Part shown: piece by piece, positions 25,900 to 34,509 of the stretch
How the letters are laid out: each line of letters opens with the position of its first letter
Numbering within the stretch: position 1 is the first letter of the stretch
Assembly: GCF_018310535.1 (NCBI RefSeq)
Contig: NZ_CP074102.1
Span: 3,472,001-3,536,000 of the forward strand
Source: Streptomyces mirabilis
Lineage (GTDB): Bacteria > Actinomycetota > Actinomycetes > Streptomycetales > Streptomycetaceae
Direction: 5' to 3'
DNA: 64,000 nt
The notes under the pieces: model-generated
The model's database searches: none
Seen by the model: the letters and a program-made list of their open reading frames with translations, nothing else
Told to the model about the DNA's origin: nothing
Position numbers and translations under genes: made by a program

Positions 25900-28008
25900 G
25901 TGCACAGAGGGCTGCACGGACGCGGAGCGTTGTTCGACACCGATCCGCCCGGTCTTGCACCACGGCTCGTCGGCCTGCGCCCGTACCAGCTGCGCTCGAA
26001 CCCGTACGAACACCCGAAGGAACTCCCCTTCGTGGTGTTCGCGGGCGGGCGGGGGCTCGGCAAGAGCGCCGTACTGCGGGAGCTGCGCGACGCGTACCGC
26101 GGCCACACGCCGGTCGCGCTGGTCGACGGCGAGGAACGGCAGTTCGCCGGGCCGCCCGCCGAGCGGCCCGCGGAGTCCTGGTCGCCGGTGGGACAGGCGC
26201 TCACCACCATCGCCGAGCAGCTCGCGGAGCCGGTGACCGGCGCCGGGCGGATCGGTTTTCCACGCCTGACGTCCGGGCTGCTGGCCGTCGCGGCGGGCGG
26301 CTGGAGCGACCGTGACGTGCCCCGCATCCGGCAGGAGGCGGAGCGGATCCTGCTGCTGAACGAGACCGGCTCATGGCTCTCGGGGTTCGCGGGCCGCTGG
26401 GTGAGCAAGGTCATCTCCAAGCTCATCGCCTCGCTCAGCGGTACGGGTCCCGTGATCGCGCCGATCATCGAAGCCACCCTGGAGGCGTTCGCCGAGGGGA
26501 TCGGCCCCGCTCCCCGCCGGCTGCGCAGGGCCGCCACCTGGTACCGCGACTATCCGAACGCGGGCGGCAATCCCAAGCTCGGCCTGATCCTGCTCTCCTC
26601 GCACTTCCGCGCGGGCGGCGACTCCCGCACCCACGCCGAGCGCTATCTCGTACGGGCCCTGCTGGCCGACCTCGACGACGCGTACGCGGGGGTCATGCAG
26701 CGTTCGCACCGGCTGGGCCGCCCGGTCGTGCTGATCGACAACGTGCAGGAACGGGCGGGCCTCGGCCTGATGGAACCGGTGCTGCGCGACCGCGCCGACG
26801 GCATCGCCGACCACGTCGTCTTCTTCGCCGCCCTGCGCGGCTACAGCCATGGAGCACTGCGCAACGCGAGCCGCCGCACCCTCCCCGAGGTCGCCCGGCA
26901 CACCGGCTGGGAGCCGGGCACCTCGCCGTCCTCGCGAGCGCTGCTCGTCGCGCTGCCGCCGCTGACCCCGGACGACACCCTGCACCTCGTGGGCGGCGTC
27001 TCGCAGGGTCTCGCCGTCCCCCCTCAACTCCCGCACGCCACCCACCGGCTGTCCGGCGGCAGCCCGCTCGGCGTCACCCTCCTCGCGGAATCCGCCCGCC
27101 AGAACCTGCCCCAAGGAGCCAAGTCCCTGGGCGAGTTGCTCACCTCCGACGTCGCCGTCCACGAGGACAACGACGGCCGACCCACCTATCAGGAGCTGCT
27201 CGACCGGCTCGTACCCGGTGGCCGGCTCGACGAGCTGACCGTGCTCGCCGCGGCCCACGACCGCGACTCGGCCTGCGTGCTCGCGGAGGTCCAGCTCTCC
27301 GACGACTTCGGCGCGTCGGGGGTCCTCGCGCTGGAGGAGCGGCTCGCCGAGGAGGGCTGGACGAGCGCCGCCGGGCAGTTCGTGGGCGATCCGTTCCTGC
27401 GCGCGCTGCTCCTGCTGCGGCTGCACCACGACGACCCCGACCACGCACACTGGCGGTCCGTGCACCGCGCCCTCATCGACCACTACGGCGACGGGGACCT
27501 GCCGGACAGCGCGCGCTATCGACTGCACCACGAACTCGCGCTCGGCAAGGCCGACTTCGCGGTGGCGCACCTGCGCGACACCTTCCCGCGCACCGACACC
27601 GGGTCCTGGCTGTCCTCGCTCGTCTTCATCGCGTCCGCGCCCTACTACCACGCACACGACCCGGACGGCCGCGACTTCGGCGGTCACGGCGGTCACGACG
27701 ACCGGGCGGCCGTCGCGCTCGGCCGCACCGACGCCGCCCAGCAGCCGCCGGACAGCGTGGACGCCGTACTGCATCTGCGGGTACGACGGCTGCTGCACGC
27801 GGTCTGGCAGCTGACCGATCCGCTGGTGCTGCCGGATCCGAAGGTGTCCGACCGGCTCCGTTTCGAGCTGGAGCAGCTGTCGAACCTGCGGCCCGCGGGC
27901 AACCCGCTGCTGTGGCGGGCCTCGCGGGAGTGGCCGTCGGACGCCCTCGCCGGCCGCCCCCTGCGCATCCCTGGTGACGACGACGAGAACGGGAACGGGG
28001 ACCTGTGA
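25900..28008 (+). CDS. Large P-loop ATPase, STAND-like, function unknown
   Basis: 702 residues. Walker A is GGRGLGKS (about residues 48-55), Walker B is RPVVLIDNVQE (about 280), followed by helical winged-type and C-terminal helical regions. This layout (P-loop, then long helical arm, no enzymatic effector at the N-terminus) resembles STAND signalling ATPases. No membrane span is obvious, although a hydrophobic helix pair near residues 165-200 (GPVIAPIIEATLEAF) could attach to a membrane. The GTG at 25900 follows GGGGGAGATGC. The last 4 bases overlap the next gene, an anchored sensor, so the two proteins are made together. Commonly annotated only as ATP/GTP-binding protein. Confidence 0.75.
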   Translation: MHRGLHGRGALFDTDPPGLAPRLVGLRPYQLRSNPYEHPKELPFVVFAGGRGLGKSAVLRELRDAYRGHTPVALVDGEERQFAGPPAERPAESWSPVGQALTTIAEQLAEPVTGAGRIGFPRLTSGLLAVAAGGWSDRDVPRIRQEAERILLLNETGSWLSGFAGRWVSKVISKLIASLSGTGPVIAPIIEATLEAFAEGIGPAPRRLRRAATWYRDYPNAGGNPKLGLILLSSHFRAGGDSRTHAERYLVRALLADLDDAYAGVMQRSHRLGRPVVLIDNVQERAGLGLMEPVLRDRADGIADHVVFFAALRGYSHGALRNASRRTLPEVARHTGWEPGTSPSSRALLVALPPLTPDDTLHLVGGVSQGLAVPPQLPHATHRLSGGSPLGVTLLAESARQNLPQGAKSLGELLTSDVAVHEDNDGRPTYQELLDRLVPGGRLDELTVLAAAHDRDSACVLAEVQLSDDFGASGVLALEERLAEEGWTSAAGQFVGDPFLRALLLLRLHHDDPDHAHWRSVHRALIDHYGDGDLPDSARYRLHHELALGKADFAVAHLRDTFPRTDTGSWLSSLVFIASAPYYHAHDPDGRDFGGHGGHDDRAAVALGRTDAAQQPPDSVDAVLHLRVRRLLHAVWQLTDPLVLPDPKVSDRLRFELEQLSNLRPAGNPLLWRASREWPSDALAGRPLRIPGDDDENGNGDL

Positions 28009-29549
28009 TGGCGCGCTTGTGGACCTGGCTGCGCGAGGACGTCTGGGAGATTCGTTTCCGCAGGTATGTCGCGCTGACCCTCGCGGCGGTACTGGCGGGC
28101 CTCGGCATCTGGGGCGGCATGACGGCCACCAAGGAGAATCGCTCCTGCGCGCCCGGCGTCGTCCAGCCGAAGGGCAGCGACGAGTGCGTGGGCGTCTCGT
28201 GGACGACGTACGCCTTCGGGCGTCCGCAGTTCGCCGACACCGTACGGGCCATCCACCGCGAGAACGCCCGTCTGGCGCCCGGCAGTTACGTCACCGTCGC
28301 GCTCCTCGAACCCTTCACCGCCACCGACGCCGACAACCTGGGCGATGTGCTGCACGAGCTCCAGGGCGCCTATCTGGCCCAGTACCAGGCCAACCACGAC
28401 ACCACCGGCCTGAAGCCGAAGATCCGCCTGGTGCTGGCCAACCCCGGCTCCACCGGCACGTACTGGCAGCACACGGTCGACCAGCTGGCGGGCATGACGG
28501 GAGGCTCCGACCGGCTGCGCGCGGTGACCGGGGTCGGTCTGAGCACCGACAACAACAAGAAGGCCGTCAAGGAGCTGACCAGCCGGGGCATCCCGGTGAT
28601 AGGGAGTTCGATCACCGCCGACGACCTGGCCAACGGGCAGAACGGCAAGGACCCGTTCCCCGGCCTCGCCCGGGTCTCCCCCACCAACACCGACGAGGCA
28701 CGCGCCCTCGCCTCCTTCGCCAAGGTCTCCGCCGCCAACGCCTTCCTCGTCTACGACCGCACCGGCGACCCGTACACGCGCACGCTCCAGGCGTCCTTCG
28801 AGAAGATGCTCAAGGGCTCGCGCTACGAGGCCCAGCCGTTCACCCCGCCCGCAGACCGCAGCAAGGAGGGCAGCACCTCCAACGTCTTCATGCAGATCAC
28901 CAACATCCTCTGCAACACGCCGACCACCACGAACACCATCCTGTTCGCGGGGCGTCACACCCAGCTGCGGCAGTTCATCAACATGCTGGGCCAGCGCGGC
29001 TGCCACGACCGCCGGTTCACCGTGCTCACCGGCGACGAGGGCTCCTACCTCGCCGGGGACAAGGACCTCGACCCGGCCGCCCTCAAGGACCCGCTGCTGA
29101 CCGTCCGCTACACGTCCCTGGCCCACCCGGACGCCTGGCTGAAGGACACCGCGAAGACGGGCGGCAGCGCGGCCGACGCGAACGTGCTGCAGTCGCTTCT
29201 GGGGAGTGCCGGGAAGGAGCCGGTCGGGCCCCTCGGGCCGATCGCCCTGGACGACGGCCAGCTGATCATCGCGTACGACGCCATGCGGCTCGCCGTGCGC
29301 GGCATCCGCGGGGCGTCGCCGACGGGGAAGATCCCGGCCCTCGCGGACGTCGGGCTCCAGTGGCCGCAGGTCAAGGGCAAGGAGCTGCGGGTGAACGGGG
29401 CGAGCGGGTGGATCTGTCTGGACGCCCACGGCAATCCGTACGACAAGGCGGTGCCGATCGTGCAGCTGACGCCCGAGTCCCGGGCTCGCTTTGTGAAGAT
29501 CGCGTGGCCTGAAGGGAAGCCGCCGACGGAGTGTCTGCCGCCGGCTTGA
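28005..29549 (+). CDS. Membrane-anchored periplasmic-binding-protein-like sensor
   Basis: 514 residues. A short cytosolic N-terminus (MMARLWTWLREDVWEIRFRR), one membrane span (YVALTLAAVLAGLGIWGG, about 21-38), then a type I periplasmic-binding fold as in branched-chain amino-acid receptors: VTVALLEPFT, IPVIGSSITADD, NAFLVYDRTGDPYTRTL, TILFAGRH. Six Cys occur as three likely pairs (SCAPG/DECVG, NILCN/RGCHD, WICLD/TECLP), consistent with an extracellular domain. There is no lipobox and no ABC permease or ATPase of the importer type nearby, so it looks like a sensor rather than a transport receptor. Its start overlaps the end of the ATPase gene. Confidence 0.75.
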   Translation: MMARLWTWLREDVWEIRFRRYVALTLAAVLAGLGIWGGMTATKENRSCAPGVVQPKGSDECVGVSWTTYAFGRPQFADTVRAIHRENARLAPGSYVTVALLEPFTATDADNLGDVLHELQGAYLAQYQANHDTTGLKPKIRLVLANPGSTGTYWQHTVDQLAGMTGGSDRLRAVTGVGLSTDNNKKAVKELTSRGIPVIGSSITADDLANGQNGKDPFPGLARVSPTNTDEARALASFAKVSAANAFLVYDRTGDPYTRTLQASFEKMLKGSRYEAQPFTPPADRSKEGSTSNVFMQITNILCNTPTTTNTILFAGRHTQLRQFINMLGQRGCHDRRFTVLTGDEGSYLAGDKDLDPAALKDPLLTVRYTSLAHPDAWLKDTAKTGGSAADANVLQSLLGSAGKEPVGPLGPIALDDGQLIIAYDAMRLAVRGIRGASPTGKIPALADVGLQWPQVKGKELRVNGASGWICLDAHGNPYDKAVPIVQLTPESRARFVKIAWPEGKPPTECLPPA

Positions 29550-29570
29550 CGGGGGCGCCGTCGGGGATCG

Positions 29571-29660
29571 GTGGGAGGGTGCGTGCGGGTCGTTCGTGGC
29601 TGGTCGCGCCCACGCGGCGGAGCCACACAATGTCACAGCCCCGCGCCCCTAAGGGGCGCT
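29571..29660. repeat. Dispersed GC-rich repeat, family 1-related, copy D
   Basis: GTGCGGGTCGTTCGTGGCTGG, TCGCGCCCACGCGGCGGAGCC and the terminal CCCCGCGCCCCTAAGGGG. It ends in the palindrome GCGCCCCT-A-AGGGGCGC (29643-29659), which overlaps the stop codon of the SRPBCC gene and may terminate both convergent genes. Confidence 0.6.
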
Positions 29661-30065
29661 CCTGTCCGGGGCGCTTGCCAAGTGGGCGACCAATCTTTCG
29701 AAGCGCCGGGGCCAGCCCGGGTTCTCGCTCTCGGGGCTCTCGTGGGTGAAGCGGACCGTCGTGCCTGTGGGGCGGGTCGGTTCCAGGTGGAAGCGGATGC
29801 GGCCCCGGCCCTCGACCGTGTACTCGGCGATCCGCTCGACGTCCCACGCCGTGATCCGGCCGCTGCCGATCCCGCGCAGCGTGACCGCGCCGCCGAGTCG
29901 CGGCTCGAAGACCTCGGCGGCGGCCAGCCATCCCCGTAGTCCTTCCGAGGTGGCCACCGCCGCCCAGACGTTCTCCACAGGCTGGGGAAGGTGCAGCACG
30001 TAGTGCAGGACGCGGGTGCCGTCCTCCCGGGTCTCGGTGGCGCCCTCTTCGATGGCTCGGGTCAT
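29649..30065 (-). CDS. SRPBCC / AHSA1-like domain protein
   Basis: 138 residues with the START-like hydrophobic-cavity fold: HYVLHLPQPVENVWAAVATSEGLRGWLA, FEPRLGGAVTLRG, TVRFTHE. Such proteins bind small lipophilic ligands or assist Hsp90-like partners. The last codons (DRSAP then TAG) are encoded by the repeat element at 29571-29660. ATG at 30065. It lies 45 bases downstream of the ccsB stop on the same strand and could be read through from the cytochrome operon, but has no clear functional tie to it. Confidence 0.85.
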   Translation of the reverse strand: MTRAIEEGATETREDGTRVLHYVLHLPQPVENVWAAVATSEGLRGWLAAAEVFEPRLGGAVTLRGIGSGRITAWDVERIAEYTVEGRGRIRFHLEPTRPTGTTVRFTHESPESENPGWPRRFERLVAHLASAPDRSAP

Positions 30066-30110
30066 GACACCAGCGTGGCCCGGGAGGGGCCGTTCCGCAC
30101 GCGCCGAAGG

Positions 30111-31223
30111 CTAGACGCCCGCGTAGGAGTGCTTGCCGGAGACGAAGATGTTGACCCCGTAGTAGTTGAAGAGGAAGCAGGCGAAGGCGATCAGGGCGAT
30201 GTACGCGGCCTTGCGGCCCTTCCAGCCGGCCGTGGCGCGGGCGTGGAGGTAGCAGGCGTAGGCGACCCAGGTGATGAACGCCCAGGTCTCCTTGGGGTCC
30301 CAGCCCCAGTAGCGGCCCCACGCGTCGCCCGCCCAGATGGCGCCCGCGATGATCGTGAAGGTCCACAGCGGGAAGACGGCGGCGTTGACGCGGTAGGAGA
30401 ACTTGTCGAGGGAGGCCGAGGAGGGCAGCCGCTCCATGACGGAGGTGGCGAAGCGGCCCGGCCGGCCGCCGGTGGCGAGCTTGTTCTCGTACGAGTCCTT
30501 GAAGAGGTACATCAGGGTGCCGACCGCGCCCACGTAGAAGACGGCGCCGCAGAAGATCGCGGTCGAGACGTGGATGTACAGCCAGTACGAGTGGAGCGCG
30601 GGCACCAGCTGGTCGCTCGCCGTGTAGAGCACCGTGACCGCGAGGCCGAGGTCGAGGAGGACCGTGGTGACCAGGGGCAGGCCCAGCCAGCGGATGTTCT
30701 TCTTCAGCGCCAGCATCGCCAGGTACACGGCGACGGCGACCGTGGAGAAGGTGATGTTGAACTCGTACATGTTGCCCCACGGCGCCCGCTGCACCGACAG
30801 CGCGCGGGCGACGACACCGGCCGTCTCGACGGCCCAGGCGAGCACGGTGAGGGACACCGCGATCCGGCCGTAGAGGTCGCCCTGCTCGTCCCCGCCGTGT
30901 GCGCCGGGCCCGTCGGGCACGTCACGGGCGCCCGCCGCCGACCGGGTGACGACCTTCGGCCGCTCCAGGACGGCCGTACCGCCCGCCGACTGCACGGTGA
31001 CCGCGGGGGCCTTCGCCTTCTCGGCGGTGGTGAGCGCGGCGGCCGTACGGGCCACCTTGCTGCGGCTGCCGAAGATCCACTCGGCGATGTACGCGAAGAA
31101 GGCCAGGGTGTAGACGGCCATCGCGGAGTAGATCAGCGTGTTGCTGATGTTGGCGAGGTGTTCGTTGGTGGCCGTGGCCAGATCGGTCACGGCACCCAGG
31201 TCGGTTGCGGTGGCGAGAGTCAC
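30111..31223 (-). CDS. ccsB: Cytochrome c biogenesis protein CcsB (CcsA/CcmC-like)
   Basis: 370-residue multi-pass membrane protein with the heme-binding WWD motif (WGWDPKETWAFITW) and flanking His residues. With ResB it forms the system II synthase that carries heme outward and attaches it to apocytochrome c. Last gene of the minus-strand operon resA-ccdA-resB-ccsB; its ATG at 31223 overlaps the resB stop by 4 bases. Confidence 0.95.
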   Translation of the reverse strand: MTLATATDLGAVTDLATATNEHLANISNTLIYSAMAVYTLAFFAYIAEWIFGSRSKVARTAAALTTAEKAKAPAVTVQSAGGTAVLERPKVVTRSAAGARDVPDGPGAHGGDEQGDLYGRIAVSLTVLAWAVETAGVVARALSVQRAPWGNMYEFNITFSTVAVAVYLAMLALKKNIRWLGLPLVTTVLLDLGLAVTVLYTASDQLVPALHSYWLYIHVSTAIFCGAVFYVGAVGTLMYLFKDSYENKLATGGRPGRFATSVMERLPSSASLDKFSYRVNAAVFPLWTFTIIAGAIWAGDAWGRYWGWDPKETWAFITWVAYACYLHARATAGWKGRKAAYIALIAFACFLFNYYGVNIFVSGKHSYAGV

Positions 31224-33037
31224 TTCTCAGCCCCTTCGGCGGCAGGTACGGAGGATTCGGCGTCGGGGTCGGTTTCGACTGCGGCTTCATCTGTGTCGGG
31301 CTTGGTGGGCGCCTGTTCGTGGACGAGTGCGGCCAGGTCCCCCAGTTCTTCGGGAAGCTTCGCGGACTCGCTGCGGCCGAGGCCCGCCATCTCGACGACG
31401 GTGACGCCGTCGGCCCCGGCGGTCGCCCGCACCCACACGCGGCGGCGCTGGATGAAGAGCGAACCGGCGAGACCGAAGATCGCGGTGAAGGCACCGATCA
31501 GCGCCCAGTCACTGCCGGGCTGCTGGGTGACCTGGAAGTTCGCCCACTCCTTGATGCCCTTGTCGAAGGTGATGGAGCCGGCGCCGTTCGGCAGCTTCAT
31601 CGTCTCGCCGGGCAGCAGGCGCGCCTTGACGATGTTGCCCTTCGCGTCCTTGAACTGCTTCATCTTCGAGGTGTCGAGCTGGTACACGTTCTGCGGGATG
31701 CCCGCGTCGACACCCAGGCTGCCGTGGTACCCGGACAGCGCGAGCACGGGGAAGTCGAGCGCGGGGAACTGGGAGAACATGTCGCCCTTGCCCGCACCCG
31801 CGAAGGTCGGCACGAAGAAGGCGGAGAAACCGAGCTGTTCGGTCGTCCCCTGCGCGTTCTTGTAACCGTCCATGACCTTGATCGCGCCCTGCGAGGTGAC
31901 GTTCGAGTCGAGCGGCAGCATCGGCACGGCGTCGTGGTAGACGACGTTGCCCTTGCCGTCCCGGACGGTGACGACCGGCGCGTAACCGTGGGCGGTGAGA
32001 TAGACCTTCGAGTCGCCGATCCTCAGCGGCTCGTTGACCTTGACGGTGGTCTTTTTCTCCTTGCCGTACGCGCCGACGCTGTAGGTGATGGCCGCCTGGT
32101 ACGTGCGGGGGGTGCCCTTGTTGGGGCCGGTCCGCTCGTAGGTGCCGGTGAACTTCTTGAGGTTGAAGCTGAACGGCGTGAGGTCGTCGGTGCTGAAGAG
32201 GTTGCCGGACTTGAAGTCGTCGTACTGCGAGATCGTGTTGGAGAACCCGTCGCCCTCGACGATCAGCTTGTTGCCCTCGGACTTGAAGAGCTGGCCCCAG
32301 GCGAAGGCGACCAGCATCACGATCAGCGCGATGTGGAAGAGCAGGTTGCCGGTCTCGCGGAGGTAGCCCTTCTCGGCGGCGACGGCGTCCTTCTCGATGT
32401 GCGCCCGGAAGCGTCGCTGCTTGAGGATCTTGAGGGCGGCCTCGCGGACCTGCTCGGGCTCGGCCCCGGTGCGCCAGGTCGCGTACGCGGGCAGCCGGTT
32501 CAACCGCTTGGGGGCGCCCGGCGGACGGCCGCGCAGCTGCCCGACGAACTGCCAGGTGCGCGGCACGATGCACCCGATGAGCGAGACGAACAGCAGGATG
32601 TAGATCGCGGAGAACCACACCGAGCTGTAGACGTGGAACAGGCCGAGCTTGTCGTAGACGGGCCCGAGGATGCTGTGCGCGTCCTTGAAGTCCGCCACCT
32701 TCTGGGCGTCGGTCCCGGACTGCGGGATCAGCGAGCCGGGGATCGCCCCGAGCGACAGCAGGAAGAGCAGGATCAGGGCGACCCGCATCGACGTCAGCTG
32801 CCGCCAGAACCAGCGGGCCCAGCCGACGACCTCACGGCCGGTCCAGGTCAGCCAGCCCAGGGCGCCGGGCGCGCGGGACCCGCCGAAGGAGCCGGGCACG
32901 GCCGTGTCGACCGGCGCGGTGGACAGCTGGGATCCGGCTTCGCCGAGTTCGCCGTCGGCGCTCACCCCGATGTGCCGCTTGGCGGCCGCCGGGGCCTTCG
33001 TCCTGCCCGTGCCGGTGTCGGTGTCGGTCGTGCTCAT
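31220..33037 (-). CDS. resB: Cytochrome c biogenesis protein ResB
   Basis: 605 residues with four membrane segments, three near the N-terminus (WRQLTSMRVALILLFLLSLG in part) and one near residue 530 (LIGAFTAIFGLAGSLF), around a large extracytoplasmic domain, as usual for actinobacterial ResB/Ccs1. It delivers heme and apocytochrome to the CcsB synthase. Acidic C-terminal tail. ATG at 33037, 3 bases after the ccdA stop. Confidence 0.95.
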   Translation of the reverse strand: MSTTDTDTGTGRTKAPAAAKRHIGVSADGELGEAGSQLSTAPVDTAVPGSFGGSRAPGALGWLTWTGREVVGWARWFWRQLTSMRVALILLFLLSLGAIPGSLIPQSGTDAQKVADFKDAHSILGPVYDKLGLFHVYSSVWFSAIYILLFVSLIGCIVPRTWQFVGQLRGRPPGAPKRLNRLPAYATWRTGAEPEQVREAALKILKQRRFRAHIEKDAVAAEKGYLRETGNLLFHIALIVMLVAFAWGQLFKSEGNKLIVEGDGFSNTISQYDDFKSGNLFSTDDLTPFSFNLKKFTGTYERTGPNKGTPRTYQAAITYSVGAYGKEKKTTVKVNEPLRIGDSKVYLTAHGYAPVVTVRDGKGNVVYHDAVPMLPLDSNVTSQGAIKVMDGYKNAQGTTEQLGFSAFFVPTFAGAGKGDMFSQFPALDFPVLALSGYHGSLGVDAGIPQNVYQLDTSKMKQFKDAKGNIVKARLLPGETMKLPNGAGSITFDKGIKEWANFQVTQQPGSDWALIGAFTAIFGLAGSLFIQRRRVWVRATAGADGVTVVEMAGLGRSESAKLPEELGDLAALVHEQAPTKPDTDEAAVETDPDAESSVPAAEGAEK

Positions 33038-33040
33038 CGA

Positions 33041-33823
33041 TCAGATCCCTACCGTGAAGCCGTTGGACCAGGTCTGCATCTGCTGCACGATGCTGTCCCA
33101 GGCACCGGTGAGCAGGAGCAGGCCGGTCGCGATCATCATGCCGCCGCCGATCCGCATCACCCACGCGTAGTGCCGCTTGACCCAGGCGAAGGCACCGAGC
33201 GCCTTGCGGAAGGCGACGGCGGCGAGGACGAAGGGCACTCCCAGACCGACGCAGTACGCGACGGTCAGTATGGCGCCGCGGCCCGCGCTCGCCTGGTTCA
33301 TGGAGAGAAAATTGATGGAGGAGAGCGTCGGTCCCAGGCAGGGCGTCCAGCCGATGCCGAAGAGCGCGCCGAGTATCGGAGCACCGACCAGGCCGGTCAC
33401 CGGCCGCTTGTGGAAGCGGAACTCGCGCTGCGTGAGCCAGGGCATCATCCCCATGAAGAACACGCCCATCGCGATCATCAGCACGCCGAGGATCTTGCTG
33501 AGCGTGCTCTGGTACTCCTGGAGGGTCGACCCGAAGTAGCCGAACAGCGCCCCGCCGGAGACGAACACGGCGGTGAAGCCCACCACGAACAGGCTGGCGC
33601 CCGCGACCATCCGCCCCCGCCTGGCCTCCGCCAGATCCGTGCCGGTGACACCGGTCACGTACGACAGATAGCCGGGGACGAGCGGCAGCACGCACGGCGA
33701 GAAGAAGGAGACGAGCCCGCCGAGGACGGCGATCGGCAGGGCGAGCACCAGGGCACCGCTGACGACGGTGTCGGACGACGCGGCGAGGTTCGTGGACGCG
33801 GCGAGAAGGGACACGTCGGTCAC
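33041..33823 (-). CDS. ccdA: Thiol-disulfide transporter CcdA
   Basis: 260 residues, six hydrophobic spans with the two conserved membrane Cys regions FFSPCVLPLVPGYLSY and GWTPCLGPTLSSI. It passes electrons from cytoplasmic thioredoxin outward to ResA, keeping apocytochrome c Cys reduced before heme ligation. Start ATG at 33823 overlaps the resA stop by 4 bases. Confidence 0.95.
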   Translation of the reverse strand: MTDVSLLAASTNLAASSDTVVSGALVLALPIAVLGGLVSFFSPCVLPLVPGYLSYVTGVTGTDLAEARRGRMVAGASLFVVGFTAVFVSGGALFGYFGSTLQEYQSTLSKILGVLMIAMGVFFMGMMPWLTQREFRFHKRPVTGLVGAPILGALFGIGWTPCLGPTLSSINFLSMNQASAGRGAILTVAYCVGLGVPFVLAAVAFRKALGAFAWVKRHYAWVMRIGGGMMIATGLLLLTGAWDSIVQQMQTWSNGFTVGI

Positions 33824-34443
33824 TTCTCCGCGAGGACGGGGTCGAGCATCTCGCGGAGTTTCTCCTCGCTGAGGGCCTGCAGCGTACGGGCCGCGACCTT
33901 CCCGTCCCGGTCGATGACGATCGTGGAGGGGATCGTCTGCAGGTTCAGCGTGCCCTTCTTGAAGCGGAGCAGCAGCTTGCCCGTGGGGTCGTAGAGGCTG
34001 GGGAAGTTGACGCCGTGCTGCTTCTCGAACGCCTGGGCCAGACTGACGTTGGCGTCACGGGTGTTGATGCCGACGAACTGCACGCCCTGCGCCGCGGTGT
34101 CCTTGGCGACCTTGGCGAAGTTCGGGGCTTCGGCACGGCACGGCGGGCACCAGGAGCCCCACACGTTCAGGACGACGACCTTGCCCTTGTAGTCCTTGAC
34201 GTCGAGCTGCTTGCCGTCCACGGTCGGGCCGGAGAGGTCGGGGGCCTCGACCCGGGAGCCCTTGGCGACGGTCGAGATGCCGTCCTTGCCCGCCACGAAG
34301 TTGCTGTTGCCCGAGCCCCCGGACGTCCCGCCCGAACCGCACGCGGACAGGACAAGCGCGGCGACGGCGGCCCCGGCGGTGAGCAGGGCGGCGCGGCTAC
34401 GGGTGCGGTTCGAGCGCTGTTCGGCGCGGCAGGCGGCACTCAT
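33820..34443 (-). CDS. resA: ResA/TlpA-like thiol-disulfide lipoprotein
   Basis: 207 residues. Lipoprotein signal with lipobox LSAC (Cys35), then a thioredoxin fold with active site W98-C99-P-P-C102. It reduces the CxxCH thiols of apocytochrome c. First gene of the four-gene operon; ATG at 34443. The 66-base gap to the deacetylase gene upstream leaves open whether the operon has its own promoter. Confidence 0.93.
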   Translation of the reverse strand: MSAACRAEQRSNRTRSRAALLTAGAAVAALVLSACGSGGTSGGSGNSNFVAGKDGISTVAKGSRVEAPDLSGPTVDGKQLDVKDYKGKVVVLNVWGSWCPPCRAEAPNFAKVAKDTAAQGVQFVGINTRDANVSLAQAFEKQHGVNFPSLYDPTGKLLLRFKKGTLNLQTIPSTIVIDRDGKVAARTLQALSEEKLREMLDPVLAEK

Positions 34444-34509
34444 GTGAAAAGTTTCGCATGCCCGTTTCGAGGATCTTCCGCACCCCCCTTGCGGGCGGAA
34501 AACACCATT

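Noticed and set aside
26371..27798. Long open frames on the opposite strand of the ATPase gene and similar mirror frames elsewhere
   Set aside because: They are high-GC shadow frames: Arg/Gly/Ala-rich, no family motifs, no ribosome sites.
28005..29549. Branched-chain amino-acid ABC transporter receptor
   Set aside because: It has a membrane anchor without a lipobox, is coupled to a STAND-like ATPase, and no permease or ABC ATPase gene is adjacent.
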